Shown piece by piece: positions 1-5,640 of a stretch of 7,109 bases of DNA. Made by a program: the position numbers and the translations under genes. This DNA is from Treponema sp. (lineage in GTDB: Bacteria; Spirochaetota; Spirochaetia; Treponematales; Breznakiellaceae), in NCBI GenBank assembly GCA_031259345.1, contig JAIRLQ010000233.1, positions 1 through 7,109 on the forward strand, read 5' to 3'. The notes below the pieces were generated by a model. The model was given only the letters and a program-made list of their open reading frames with translations. It made no database searches and was not told where the DNA came from. Every line of letters begins with the position of its first letter. Positions within the stretch are counted from its first letter, which is position 1.

Positions 1-3
1 TTT

Positions 4-276
4 GGAAACATGTTTCTAACTTCCGGAAACATGTTTCTAGCTTCTGGGAACATGTTTCTAGCTTCTGGGAACATGTTTCTAGCTTCCGGGGACATGTCTT
101 TTGTTTCTGGGGACATGTCCCTAGCCTTTGGGGACATGTCTTTTGTTTCTGGGGACATGTCCCTAGCTTCTGGGGACATGTCTTTTGCTTCTGGGGACAT
201 GTCCCTAGCTTCCGGGGACATGTCTTTTGCTTCTGGGGACATGTCCCTAGCTTGTGGGGACATGTCCCTTGTTTGT
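4..276. repeat. 13-copy 21-bp tandem repeat with palindromic ACATGT core
   Basis: Thirteen contiguous units of exactly 21 bp, with the ATG of the core falling every 21 bases from 10 to 262. Three unit classes are visible. Units 1-4 (4-87) carry GGAAACATGTTTC or GGGAACATGTTTC. Units 5, 7, 9 and 11 carry GGGGACATGTCTTTTG. Units 6, 8, 10 and 12 carry GGGGACATGTCCCTAG. From unit 5 to 12 the last two classes strictly alternate, giving a 42-bp higher-order period. The cores GAAACATGTTTC and GGGACATGTCCC are perfect 12-bp palindromes, and most units can form a 5-7 bp stem closed by a CATG loop. The array starts at the contig edge, so its true length is unknown. Because 21 is a multiple of 3, it stays open as a heptapeptide repeat on both strands, but no Shine-Dalgarno or other sign of translation is seen. 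I do not recognise the family. Confidence 0.95.
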
Positions 277-332
277 AAAAAGCGGGTGCGGGGGGGTATT
301 GATAGCCGGCTATGGGCCGGGGAAGTGCGGGG

Positions 333-440
333 TTATTTGGGCACGGTTTTCAGAAGGTTTGAAAACTTTGCTTCCAGGGCGGCTTCCTTAGTGAGAGCTT
401 CTCCGTAGTTTTTGTTCAGGGGCTTGCTCCCGCTGCGGAT
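333..440 (-). pseudogene. Possible C-terminal remnant of a degraded minus-strand gene
   Basis: On the minus strand, 35 codons are open between a TAA at 441-443 and a TAA at 333-335. The encoded peptide includes NKNYGEALTKEAALEAKF and ends NLLKTVPK, which reads like an amphipathic helix at a protein's C-terminus rather than random translation. There is no ATG, GTG or TTG in a position to start it. Upstream on the same strand, other frames give short protein-like pieces such as RGRVLNPFGTNKTE before stops, consistent with a frameshifted, decayed gene. The parent family is not recognised, and chance remains a real alternative at this length. Confidence 0.2.
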
Positions 441-468
441 TTATGTTATTCCGTTTTATTCGTGCCGA

Positions 469-518
469 AGGGGTTTAATACCCGGCCGCGTGCGGCGGTT
501 AAAAAGTATTAAACCTCT
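469..518. repeat. 12-bp inverted repeat enclosing a GC-rich segment
   Basis: AGGGGTTTAATA (469-480) is matched by TATTAAACCTCT (507-518), an inverted repeat of 12 bp with one mismatch. The 26-base interior begins with CCCGGCCGCGTGCGGCGG, which can itself fold through CCGC/GCGG. The whole would form a compound stem-loop in RNA or single-stranded DNA. No T-tract follows on either strand, so I do not call it a terminator. A dispersed repeat element or a structured RNA is possible. Confidence 0.5.
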
Positions 519-566
519 AAGTGCGGCTGCCTTATGGGAACAACATGCCCCGGCCGCGTGCGGCGG
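481..566. repeat. Two identical 18-bp GC-rich direct repeats
   Basis: CCCGGCCGCGTGCGGCGG occurs at 481-498 and again, identically and in the same orientation, at 549-566. The start-to-start spacing is 68 bp. Each copy contains the small inverted repeat GCCGC/GCGGC around GT. The sequence between the copies is not conserved. Identity over 18 bases in a non-coding stretch argues for a dispersed repeat family or a pair of binding sites rather than chance. Confidence 0.6.
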
Positions 567-609
567 GGTTGTTGATTATTTCCAGGCATTCCGTGAATGT
601 TAGAGCGCA

Positions 610-643
610 GCTTTTTTACAAAAAAGCGTAATTTCAGAATTAC
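610..643. other. Two adjacent small hairpins
   Basis: GCTTTTTT (610-617) and AAAAAAGC (620-627) form a perfect 8-bp inverted repeat separated by only AC. Directly after it, GTAATT (628-633) and AATTAC (638-643) form a 6-bp stem with a TCAG loop. A two-base loop means the first would open to a shorter stem. They lie upstream of the nuclease promoter region and could end transcription arriving from the left or insulate the gene, but neither has a canonical GC stem plus T-tract. Confidence 0.35.
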
Positions 644-646
644 CGG

Positions 647-678
647 TTGCAAGTGTTTGTGGTAAATGATTAGATAAT
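647..678 (+). promoter_or_regulatory. Weak candidate promoter for the DNase I-like gene
   Basis: TTGCAA (647-652) resembles a -35 element. Downstream lie TTAGAT (670-675, 17-bp spacer) and GATAAT (673-678, a better -10 match but a 20-bp spacer). Transcription would begin near 682-685, leaving a leader of about 30 bases. The match is modest and rests on sigma-70-type consensus only. Confidence 0.25.
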
Positions 679-713
679 TCTTTAGCGCAAACCTAAATCT
701 ATGGTGTGTAAAG

Positions 714-1556
714 ATGAAAAGATCCCGGCCCGGCAGATTGTTCTTTTTTTTCTTCTGCTTTGTTTTCCCCGCCTTACTGGCCCCGGAAGAGACCGTAAGC
801 ATCGCTTCTTTCAACATTCAAACTTTCGGGGTTTCCAAAATGCGGAAAGGCGAAGTGGTGAAGGCGCTTGCGGATATTGTTTCCCGCTGCGACATTATAG
901 CCATTCAGGAAGTCCGCTCGGCGACGGCAGATCCGGTAGAAAAATTTATGGCTTCCATTCCGGAAAGATATAACTGGTTTCTGGGCCCCCGCGAAGGCCG
1001 CACTATCTCGAAAGAACAATACTGGGTTATTTATGACAGCCAAAAATTCAGCCTGCTTGGTTCCGATACGTATCCCGATCCTGATGATGTTTTTGAGCGA
1101 AATCCTCTGGCCGTATTCTTTGCCGCCCGGGAAGGTTTTAAATTTATACTGATCAATAACCATCTTAAACCGTCCGATGTCCAAAATGAAATTAACGCCC
1201 TGGGAAAAGTTGTATGTTATTATCAAGAGCTTTGGGAAGAAGAAGATGTACTGGTCGTCGGGGATTTTAATGCGGACGGTTTCTATTACAGCGAAGAGCT
1301 TTTGGCGGAAGCTTTTCCGGAACCGCATTATTACAGCATTATCGGAAACGACGCGGACACTACTGTCGCTTCTTCGCAAAATACCTACGACCGTTTTGTT
1401 ATTACAAAAAGCGCGGTCGAAGATTTTACCGGCAGCTGGCGGGTTCTGCGTTTTGAAGACGAGTTTGATTTTTCGGTTTTGGATATTGAGCCCAGGGAAA
1501 TAAGCGATCATTACCCTGTTATAGCCGACTTTTATACCCGCCGGGATACGGATTAG
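714..1556 (+). CDS. Secreted DNase I-like endonuclease (endonuclease/exonuclease/phosphatase superfamily)
   Basis: A 280-residue metal-dependent phosphodiesterase of the DNase I fold, probably a non-specific extracellular or periplasmic DNase. The N-terminus (MKRSRPGRL, a Phe-rich stretch at 10-18, then PALLAPEE) looks like a signal peptide cut near residue 23; it supports the 714 start, although no clear Shine-Dalgarno precedes it. The active site is complete: N34 in SFNIQTFG, E66 and R68 in IAIQEVR, R129 in FERNPLAVFF, H150 in NNHLKPSD, D184 and N186 in VVGDFNAD, DTTVASSQNTYDR (214-226), and D265-H266 in ISDHYPV. The segments around GDFNAD, the DTT...YDR motif and SDHYPV follow true animal-type DNase I more closely than exonuclease III or sphingomyelinase. 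The cysteines of the conserved DNase I disulfide are absent (G189 and N223 in their places). The gene stands alone and faces a convergent gene downstream. DNA scavenging is an inference; the fold and chemistry are well supported. Confidence 0.88.
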   Translation: MKRSRPGRLFFFFFCFVFPALLAPEETVSIASFNIQTFGVSKMRKGEVVKALADIVSRCDIIAIQEVRSATADPVEKFMASIPERYNWFLGPREGRTISKEQYWVIYDSQKFSLLGSDTYPDPDDVFERNPLAVFFAAREGFKFILINNHLKPSDVQNEINALGKVVCYYQELWEEEDVLVVGDFNADGFYYSEELLAEAFPEPHYYSIIGNDADTTVASSQNTYDRFVITKSAVEDFTGSWRVLRFEDEFDFSVLDIEPREISDHYPVIADFYTRRDTD

Positions 1557-1594
1557 GGAACGCTGATTGACGCTAGGTTACTCAGCGTTGCCCT
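1555..1594. terminator. Shared stem-loop between convergent genes
   Basis: AACGCTGA (1559-1566) pairs with TCAGCGTT (1582-1589), extended by GGG (1556-1558) with CCC (1591-1593) past a one-base bulge; the loop is 15 bases. It overlaps the last bases of the nuclease gene and the stop codon of the pseudouridine synthase gene (TAA at 1578-1580, minus strand). Its position suits a bidirectional terminator, but neither strand shows a T-tract, so function is inferred from location and symmetry. Confidence 0.45.
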
Positions 1595-2528
1595 GGAATT
1601 TCCCCTCAAATTCTTTCCCAAAGAATTCCGTAATTGCGGCCAGGAAATTTTCCGGCAGGGGCGCTTCAATCCTGCGCCCTTCTGCCTCAAGTTTCCAGGC
1701 ATGAAGGAAGAATCCTCCCCCTCTTAAGGTTTTTCCCGGCAGCGCTTTGCCGCCGTACTTTTTATCTCCCGATAGGGGATGCCCTTTTTCCGCCGCCTGG
1801 GCGCGAATTTGGTGGGTTCTGCCGCTTTCGATTTCCGCCAGAATAAGGCTATGGCCTTTTGCCGAGGCAAGGGGGCTTACCAGGGTCCTCCCTGTTTTTG
1901 CGTCGCCGGAGATTTCGCCTTTAGGCACGACTATGGTCTTTTGAAGTTTTTTGTCCCTGATAAGTTCGTCTTCCCATATCTGGCTTTTTAAAAGGGTTCC
2001 GTCAACCAGCGCCAGATAAAGCTTCCTGACTTTTCTTTCCCTGATAAGGCGGCTAAAATGCCTTGCGCCTTCAAGGTTTGTGGAAAACACGATAAGGCCG
2101 CTTGTGGGTTTGTCCAGCCGGTGCAGGGGGCCGCTCCTGAATGAAAGGGAAGGGGCTGTTTTGTCCTTTAAGTAGGATTGTACTTGTTCTTCCAGGCTGT
2201 CCGGCCCGTGAACTGCCAGTCCCGAAGCTTTATTGATGAAGAGGAGTCCTTCCCCTTCATAAAGAACCTTAAGGCCGGCAGGGGGGGCGGAAGGCGGATG
2301 GGTTTTTCCCGGCGGCTGCGGGTCTGGGGTACAGGTCCGGGGCAGTTCTATGATTTGTCCCGCTTTTATTCTTTTGCCGGGGCCGGCTTCGATATGGTCT
2401 ACAAGGATTTTACCTTTTCGGAACAAGCGGTACAGCGCCTGAAGAGGCAGGCCGGGCAGGGCTTTCCTCAAAACCCGGTCAAGGCGGCGCCCATCATCAT
2501 CGGCGGCGGCGGTAAGGCACATCATCAT
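1578..2528 (-). CDS. RluA-family RNA pseudouridine synthase (RluC/RluD-like)
   Basis: A 316-residue enzyme converting uridine to pseudouridine, most likely in 23S rRNA. Residues about 10-62 form an S4-type RNA-binding domain (RLDRVLRKALPGLP, then RKGKILVDHIEAGPGKRIKAGQ). A Pro-rich linker (63-85) joins it to the catalytic domain. That domain shows LLFINKASGLAVHG (95-108), the RluA motif II HRLDKPTSGLIVFS (136-149) with catalytic Asp139, YLALVDG (171-177), and GRTHQIRAQAAEKGHPLSGD (236-255) followed by KKYGG. Domain order and length are those of RluC/RluD proteins; which uridines are targeted cannot be read from sequence. Translation could begin at any of three consecutive ATGs (2520-2528), with no Shine-Dalgarno before them. 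It converges with the nuclease gene and diverges from ppdK, so it is probably transcribed alone. The family call is near certain, the subfamily is not. Confidence 0.93.
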   Translation of the reverse strand: MMMCLTAAADDDGRRLDRVLRKALPGLPLQALYRLFRKGKILVDHIEAGPGKRIKAGQIIELPRTCTPDPQPPGKTHPPSAPPAGLKVLYEGEGLLFINKASGLAVHGPDSLEEQVQSYLKDKTAPSLSFRSGPLHRLDKPTSGLIVFSTNLEGARHFSRLIRERKVRKLYLALVDGTLLKSQIWEDELIRDKKLQKTIVVPKGEISGDAKTGRTLVSPLASAKGHSLILAEIESGRTHQIRAQAAEKGHPLSGDKKYGGKALPGKTLRGGGFFLHAWKLEAEGRRIEAPLPENFLAAITEFFGKEFEGKFQGNAE

Positions 2529-2533
2529 GATTC

Positions 2534-2539
2534 ATTATA
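2534..2539 (-). promoter_or_regulatory. Perfect -10 box abutting the start of the pseudouridine synthase gene
   Basis: Read on the minus strand, TATAAT occupies 2539-2534, preceded by TG. Only five bases separate it from the first of three ATG codons at 2528. Normal -10 spacing would put the transcription start at about 2528-2526, on or inside the ATG run, which predicts a leaderless or nearly leaderless mRNA. This agrees with the lack of a Shine-Dalgarno. The -35 region is poor, so the box may also be coincidental. Confidence 0.35.
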
Positions 2540-2595
2540 CAGCAATCCGGGGGCATTGGCTTCCTGTTCTTAAGTATTGCTGCTGTTCACCCCCT

Positions 2596-2639
2596 TTGTT
2601 TTTCTTTATATATGTGTTATGGTGTTAAAAATACGGAGG
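2596..2639 (+). promoter_or_regulatory. ppdK promoter candidate and ribosome-binding site
   Basis: TTGTTT (2596-2601) as -35 and TATGGT (2618-2623) as -10 are 16 bp apart, and TG at 2615-2616 makes an extended -10. The start would lie near 2630. GGAGG at 2635-2639 is a strong Shine-Dalgarno, ten bases before the ATG at 2650, and fixes that start. The ribosome site is solid, the promoter moderate. Confidence 0.45.
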
Positions 2640-2649
2640 TTTATAGCGA

Positions 2650-5442
2650 ATGGCTAAAACAAAGAACGTTTATTTCTTCGGTAATGGCAAGGCCGAGGGT
2701 GATGCCGGGATGAAGGACATCCTGGGCGGCAAAGGCGCCAACCTGGCGGAAATGACCAACCTTGGAATCCCGGTACCGCCGGGTTTTACCATCTCTACAG
2801 AAGTATGCGCCGCTTTTTATGAGAACGGCAGAAAATACCCTGCGGGGCTTGATAAGGAAGTCCTTTCCACGCTGGCGCGTCTGGAAAAGACTATGGGAAA
2901 AAAGCTTGGCGATCCCGACGATCCCCTGCTTGTATCCGTGCGTTCCGGCGCGCCGGTTTCTATGCCCGGCATGATGGATACTATCCTTAACCTTGGCATC
3001 AACGATAAATCTGTAAGGGGAATCGCCGCAAAGACCGGGAATCCCCGTTTTGCCTGGGACGCGTACAGGCGCTTTATACAGATGTACGGCGATGTGGTGA
3101 TGGGGGTTGAACACGAGCATTTTGAAGCCGCTATCACGGCTATTAAAAAAGCCCGGAATGTTCAGCTTGATACGGATCTTAACGCAAAAGATCTTGAGGA
3201 ACTGGTGGATAAGTACAAAAAGATTGTCAAGAAATATGCCAAGAAAGATTTTCCCCAAAAACCGCTGGATCAAATGTGGGGCGCCATAGACGCGGTATTT
3301 GGTTCCTGGATGAATGAAAGGGCCATTAAATACCGGGCGCTTAACGAAATCAAAAACATCAAAGGTACGGCGGTAAACGTGCAGTCCATGGTCTTTGGCA
3401 ATTTCGGCGGCGACTCGGGAACCGGCGTCTGCTTTAGCCGGGATCCCTCAACAGGGGAAAAAGAATTCTATGGCGAGTACCTGATGAACGCCCAGGGCGA
3501 AGACGTGGTTGCCGGCATTCGAACCCCGGAAAAGATTGCTTCCCTGGCCAGGGAAAACCCTGCGATTTATAAGCTGCTTGTAAGTATTAAAGACAAACTC
3601 GAAAAACACTTCAGGGACATGCAGGACATGGAATTCACGGTTCAGCAGGGCGAGCTTTTCCTGCTTCAGACCCGTAACGGCAAGCGTACCGGGGCCGCGG
3701 CGGTAAAATGCGCCGTAGACATGGTGGCGGAAAAACTTATTACCAAAGAAGAAGCGATAATGCGGGTAAGCCCGGCGTTATTGGATCAGCTTCTCCATCC
3801 CATGATCGATGGCAAGGCCCAGAAAGGCGCCAAATCGCTTACCAGGGGCCTTAACGCATCTCCCGGGGCTGCCTGCGGGCGCATCGTGTTTACCGCCAAC
3901 GAAGCGGAGGCGTGGAATGCCAAGGGTGAAAAAGTGCTCTTGCTGCGCAAAGACACAAGCCCCGAAGATATAGGCGGCATGGTTGCAAGCCAGGGTATTC
4001 TTACATCAACCGGCGGCATGACCAGCCACGCGGCTGTAGTTGCCCGGGGCATGGGTACTCCCTGTGTGGCAGGGGCAAAAGGCATTTCGGTACAGGGAAA
4101 GACGGCGATAATCGACGGCAAGACCTTTAACGAAGGCGACTGGATTACCATTGACGGTTCAACGGGCGATGTCTATGAAGGAAAACTCCCCCTGGTAACC
4201 CCTGAAATCGGCAAAGATATGAATACTTTTCTTAAATGGTGCGATGATATACGCGCCGCTTCTGTTCGGGGCAAGCTTAAGGGTTTTGAGGTCTGGACCA
4301 ATGCCGACCAGCCCGAAGATGCCCGCCGGGCTTTTGCTTTTGGCGCCCAGGGCGTAGGTCTTTGCCGTACCGAACACATGTTCTTTGACAAAGAAAAGCT
4401 TCTTCACTTTAGGGCCATGATCATGGCCGACACAGAAGAAGAGCGCAAGGCCAAATTAAAAAAGATACTGCCTCTGCAGAAGAATGACTTCTTTGGCATT
4501 TTTAAGGCAATGGAAGGCCATCCTGTGGTTATCCGCCTTTTGGACCCGCCGCTTCATGAATTTGTGCCCCACACCCCGGAAGAAACCAAAGAACTGGCAG
4601 CCTTTCTTAAGGTAACGCCCGAGTCGCTTCAGCCGAAAATTGACAAGCTTCACGAGCAGAACCCGATGCTTGGCCACCGGGGCTGCCGCCTGGCGGTAAC
4701 GTATCCGGAAATCTACGACATGCAGGTAGAGGCTATTGCCCTGGCCGCGGCGGAATGTGTAAAACGGAAGATTCCTGTATCTCCCGAAATCATGATTCCC
4801 ATTGTGATAAGCGCCAGGGAGTTAAAGCTTTTGCGGCCCAACGCCGAAGCGGTGCTGAAGCGTGTTTTTAAGGCGGAAAAAGTAAACCTCAAGGTAAAGA
4901 TTGGCACTATGATTGAAGTGCCCAGGGCGGCAATCCGGGCAGGGCATATTGCCCGCTATGCCGACTTCTTCAGCTTTGGTACTAACGATCTTACCCAAAT
5001 GACCTTTGCCTTTAGCCGGGATGATGTTGCGTCATTCCTTCCCACTTATCTGGAGAAGAATGTCCTTGATGTTGACCCCTTTAAGTCCATTGATGAAGAA
5101 GGCGTAGGCTACCTGTTATCCTATGCCGCCGGGCAGGGAAGGGCAGTGAATCCGGATCTTAAAGTGGGTATTTGCGGCGAGCATGGAGGCGATCCCCAGA
5201 CTATCGACTTCTGTTACCGGTCAGGGCTTTCCTATGTTTCATGTTCGCCTTTCCGCGTGCCCCTGGCCCGTCTGGCAGGAGCCCAGGCGGTGCTGAACAA
5301 TAAAGCCCCGGTTAAAAAAGCGGCGCCGGCAAAGAAGCCTGCCGCGAACAAAAAAACCGCGCCGGCAAAGAAACCCGCCGCGGACAAAAAACCCGCGCCT
5401 AAAGCCAAGGCTCCGGCTAAAAAAGCGCCGGCCAAAAAATAG
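2650..5442 (+). CDS. ppdK: Pyruvate, phosphate dikinase with Lys/Ala/Pro-rich C-terminal tail
   Basis: A 930-residue cytosolic enzyme interconverting ATP + Pi + pyruvate with AMP + PPi + phosphoenolpyruvate; in many anaerobes it works as a PPi-linked replacement for pyruvate kinase. The N-terminal ATP-grasp part shows GGKGANLAEM (26-35), VSVRSGAPVSMPGMMD (95-110), GNFGGDSGTGVCFSRDP (250-266) and LLQTRNGKRT (338-347). The central phosphohistidine domain has TGGMTSHAAVVARGMGTPCV (454-473) with catalytic His460; Thr458, two residues earlier, is the position phosphorylated in regulated PPDKs. The PEP/pyruvate barrel has GVGLCRTEHMFF (568-579), RLLDPPLHEF (629-638), NPMLGHRG (671-678), GTMIEVPRA (752-760), SFGTNDLTQM (775-784) and GICGEHGGDP (840-849) with catalytic Cys842. 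The usual enzyme ends near residue 882; residues 884-930 form an added basic low-complexity tail (PAKKPAANKK-type repeats). A strong Shine-Dalgarno supports the start. Confidence 0.98.
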   Translation: MAKTKNVYFFGNGKAEGDAGMKDILGGKGANLAEMTNLGIPVPPGFTISTEVCAAFYENGRKYPAGLDKEVLSTLARLEKTMGKKLGDPDDPLLVSVRSGAPVSMPGMMDTILNLGINDKSVRGIAAKTGNPRFAWDAYRRFIQMYGDVVMGVEHEHFEAAITAIKKARNVQLDTDLNAKDLEELVDKYKKIVKKYAKKDFPQKPLDQMWGAIDAVFGSWMNERAIKYRALNEIKNIKGTAVNVQSMVFGNFGGDSGTGVCFSRDPSTGEKEFYGEYLMNAQGEDVVAGIRTPEKIASLARENPAIYKLLVSIKDKLEKHFRDMQDMEFTVQQGELFLLQTRNGKRTGAAAVKCAVDMVAEKLITKEEAIMRVSPALLDQLLHPMIDGKAQKGAKSLTRGLNASPGAACGRIVFTANEAEAWNAKGEKVLLLRKDTSPEDIGGMVASQGILTSTGGMTSHAAVVARGMGTPCVAGAKGISVQGKTAIIDGKTFNEGDWITIDGSTGDVYEGKLPLVTPEIGKDMNTFLKWCDDIRAASVRGKLKGFEVWTNADQPEDARRAFAFGAQGVGLCRTEHMFFDKEKLLHFRAMIMADTEEERKAKLKKILPLQKNDFFGIFKAMEGHPVVIRLLDPPLHEFVPHTPEETKELAAFLKVTPESLQPKIDKLHEQNPMLGHRGCRLAVTYPEIYDMQVEAIALAAAECVKRKIPVSPEIMIPIVISARELKLLRPNAEAVLKRVFKAEKVNLKVKIGTMIEVPRAAIRAGHIARYADFFSFGTNDLTQMTFAFSRDDVASFLPTYLEKNVLDVDPFKSIDEEGVGYLLSYAAGQGRAVNPDLKVGICGEHGGDPQTIDFCYRSGLSYVSCSPFRVPLARLAGAQAVLNNKAPVKKAAPAKKPAANKKTAPAKKPAADKKPAPKAKAPAKKAPAKK
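5323..5394 (+). repeat. 36-bp coding repeats in the ppdK tail
   Basis: Two consecutive 36-bp units (5323-5358 and 5359-5394) encode APAKKPAANKKT and APAKKPAADKKP, followed by shorter degenerate pieces (APKAK, APAKK, APAKK) up to the stop codon. The DNA copies are close but not identical, so the tail seems to have grown by in-frame duplication. Copy number could vary between strains. Confidence 0.8.
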
Positions 5443-5464
5443 AGTCGGGGCTGTCCGAAAAGAA

Positions 5465-5502
5465 GGGGCGGACGGGAAGCAATCGGCTTCCTGTCCGGCC
5501 CC
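5465..5502. terminator. Strong stem-loop after ppdK
   Basis: GGGGCGGACGGGAAGC (5465-5480) pairs with 5486-5502 over 16 base pairs, with one G-U pair and one bulged G, around the loop AATCG. It begins 22 bases past the ppdK stop codon and is the obvious end of that transcript. On the plus strand no T-tract follows (AATAAACT). On the minus strand the stem is followed by TTCTTTTC, so it resembles a canonical terminator better in the other direction. Termination or 3'-end protection of ppdK mRNA is inferred from position. Confidence 0.6.
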
Positions 5503-5548
5503 AATAAACTGCCAGGACTTGTAAGCTAACCAGAGGGTTAATTAGTGT

Positions 5549-5580
5549 CTGTCCATAAAAGCCGGTTGCTTTATGGACAG
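5549..5580 (+). promoter_or_regulatory. Perfect 11-bp hairpin upstream of tetR
   Basis: CTGTCCATAAA (5549-5559) and TTTATGGACAG (5570-5580) are exact reverse complements; GC/GC inside can extend the stem past one bulged A. The loop region carries CCGGTTG (5562-5568), which also occurs in the operator-like sequence after tetR and is complementary to CAACCGG at 5584-5590 right next to it. No T-tract follows. It may be an additional protein-binding site or a leader structure; its role is not known. Confidence 0.45.
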
Positions 5581-5603
5581 AACCAACCGGGTTATTGAAC
5601 AAG
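5581..5603. promoter_or_regulatory. Putative TetR operator, copy 1 (upstream of tetR)
   Basis: These 23 bases are the reverse complement of 6341-6363 with a single mismatch. The core is AACC-n5-GGTTAT (5581-5595), followed by TTG and then ACAAG (5599-5603). On the left flank the matching half (CTTGT, then three bases and AT) is missing, so this copy has only one complete half-site. It lies 4 bases before the first possible ATG (5608) and 37 bases before the preferred one (5641), where a self-repressing TetR protein would bind. Confidence 0.6.
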
Positions 5604-5640
5604 CCCAATGTCAAATTTTGGAATCGTCTCAAAAAGATTT

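Larger units (their letters stand above)
277..713. other. Long intergenic region without a convincing gene
   Basis: About 437 bases between the repeat array and the nuclease gene. I see no open frame with a credible start, ribosome-binding site and protein-like composition. The region contains a perfect 12-bp palindrome, ATAGCCGGCTAT (302-313), a G7 run near 290-297, a possible minus-strand gene fragment, two 18-bp GC-rich repeat copies, two A/T-rich hairpins and a weak promoter for the downstream gene. Base composition swings between GC-rich and AT-rich blocks, unlike the coding parts of the window, which suggests accumulated repeat debris. Confidence 0.6.

Noticed and set aside
1..276. CRISPR array
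   Set aside because: The units are contiguous 21-bp copies with no unique spacers, and no cas gene is present.
10..408. A 132-codon plus-strand reading frame through the tandem repeats
   Set aside because: The frame is open because the repeat length is a multiple of 3. It has no ribosome-binding site, starts inside a repeat unit, and its non-repeat end overlaps a more protein-like minus-strand frame. I keep the array as a repeat and not as a gene.
744..751. T8 run in the nuclease signal-peptide region as a phase-variation switch
   Set aside because: Eight T's is short for a slippage-based contingency tract, and the Phe-rich signal peptide explains the run. Without strain comparison there is no support.
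774..1511. A long minus-strand frame opposite the nuclease gene
   Set aside because: It lies entirely antisense to a gene with a full set of catalytic motifs, and its translation shows no recognisable domain. It is a mirror of biased codon use.
2641..3273. A 210-codon minus-strand frame opposite the start of ppdK
   Set aside because: It is antisense to strongly conserved ppdK sequence, has no start signal and shows no domain.
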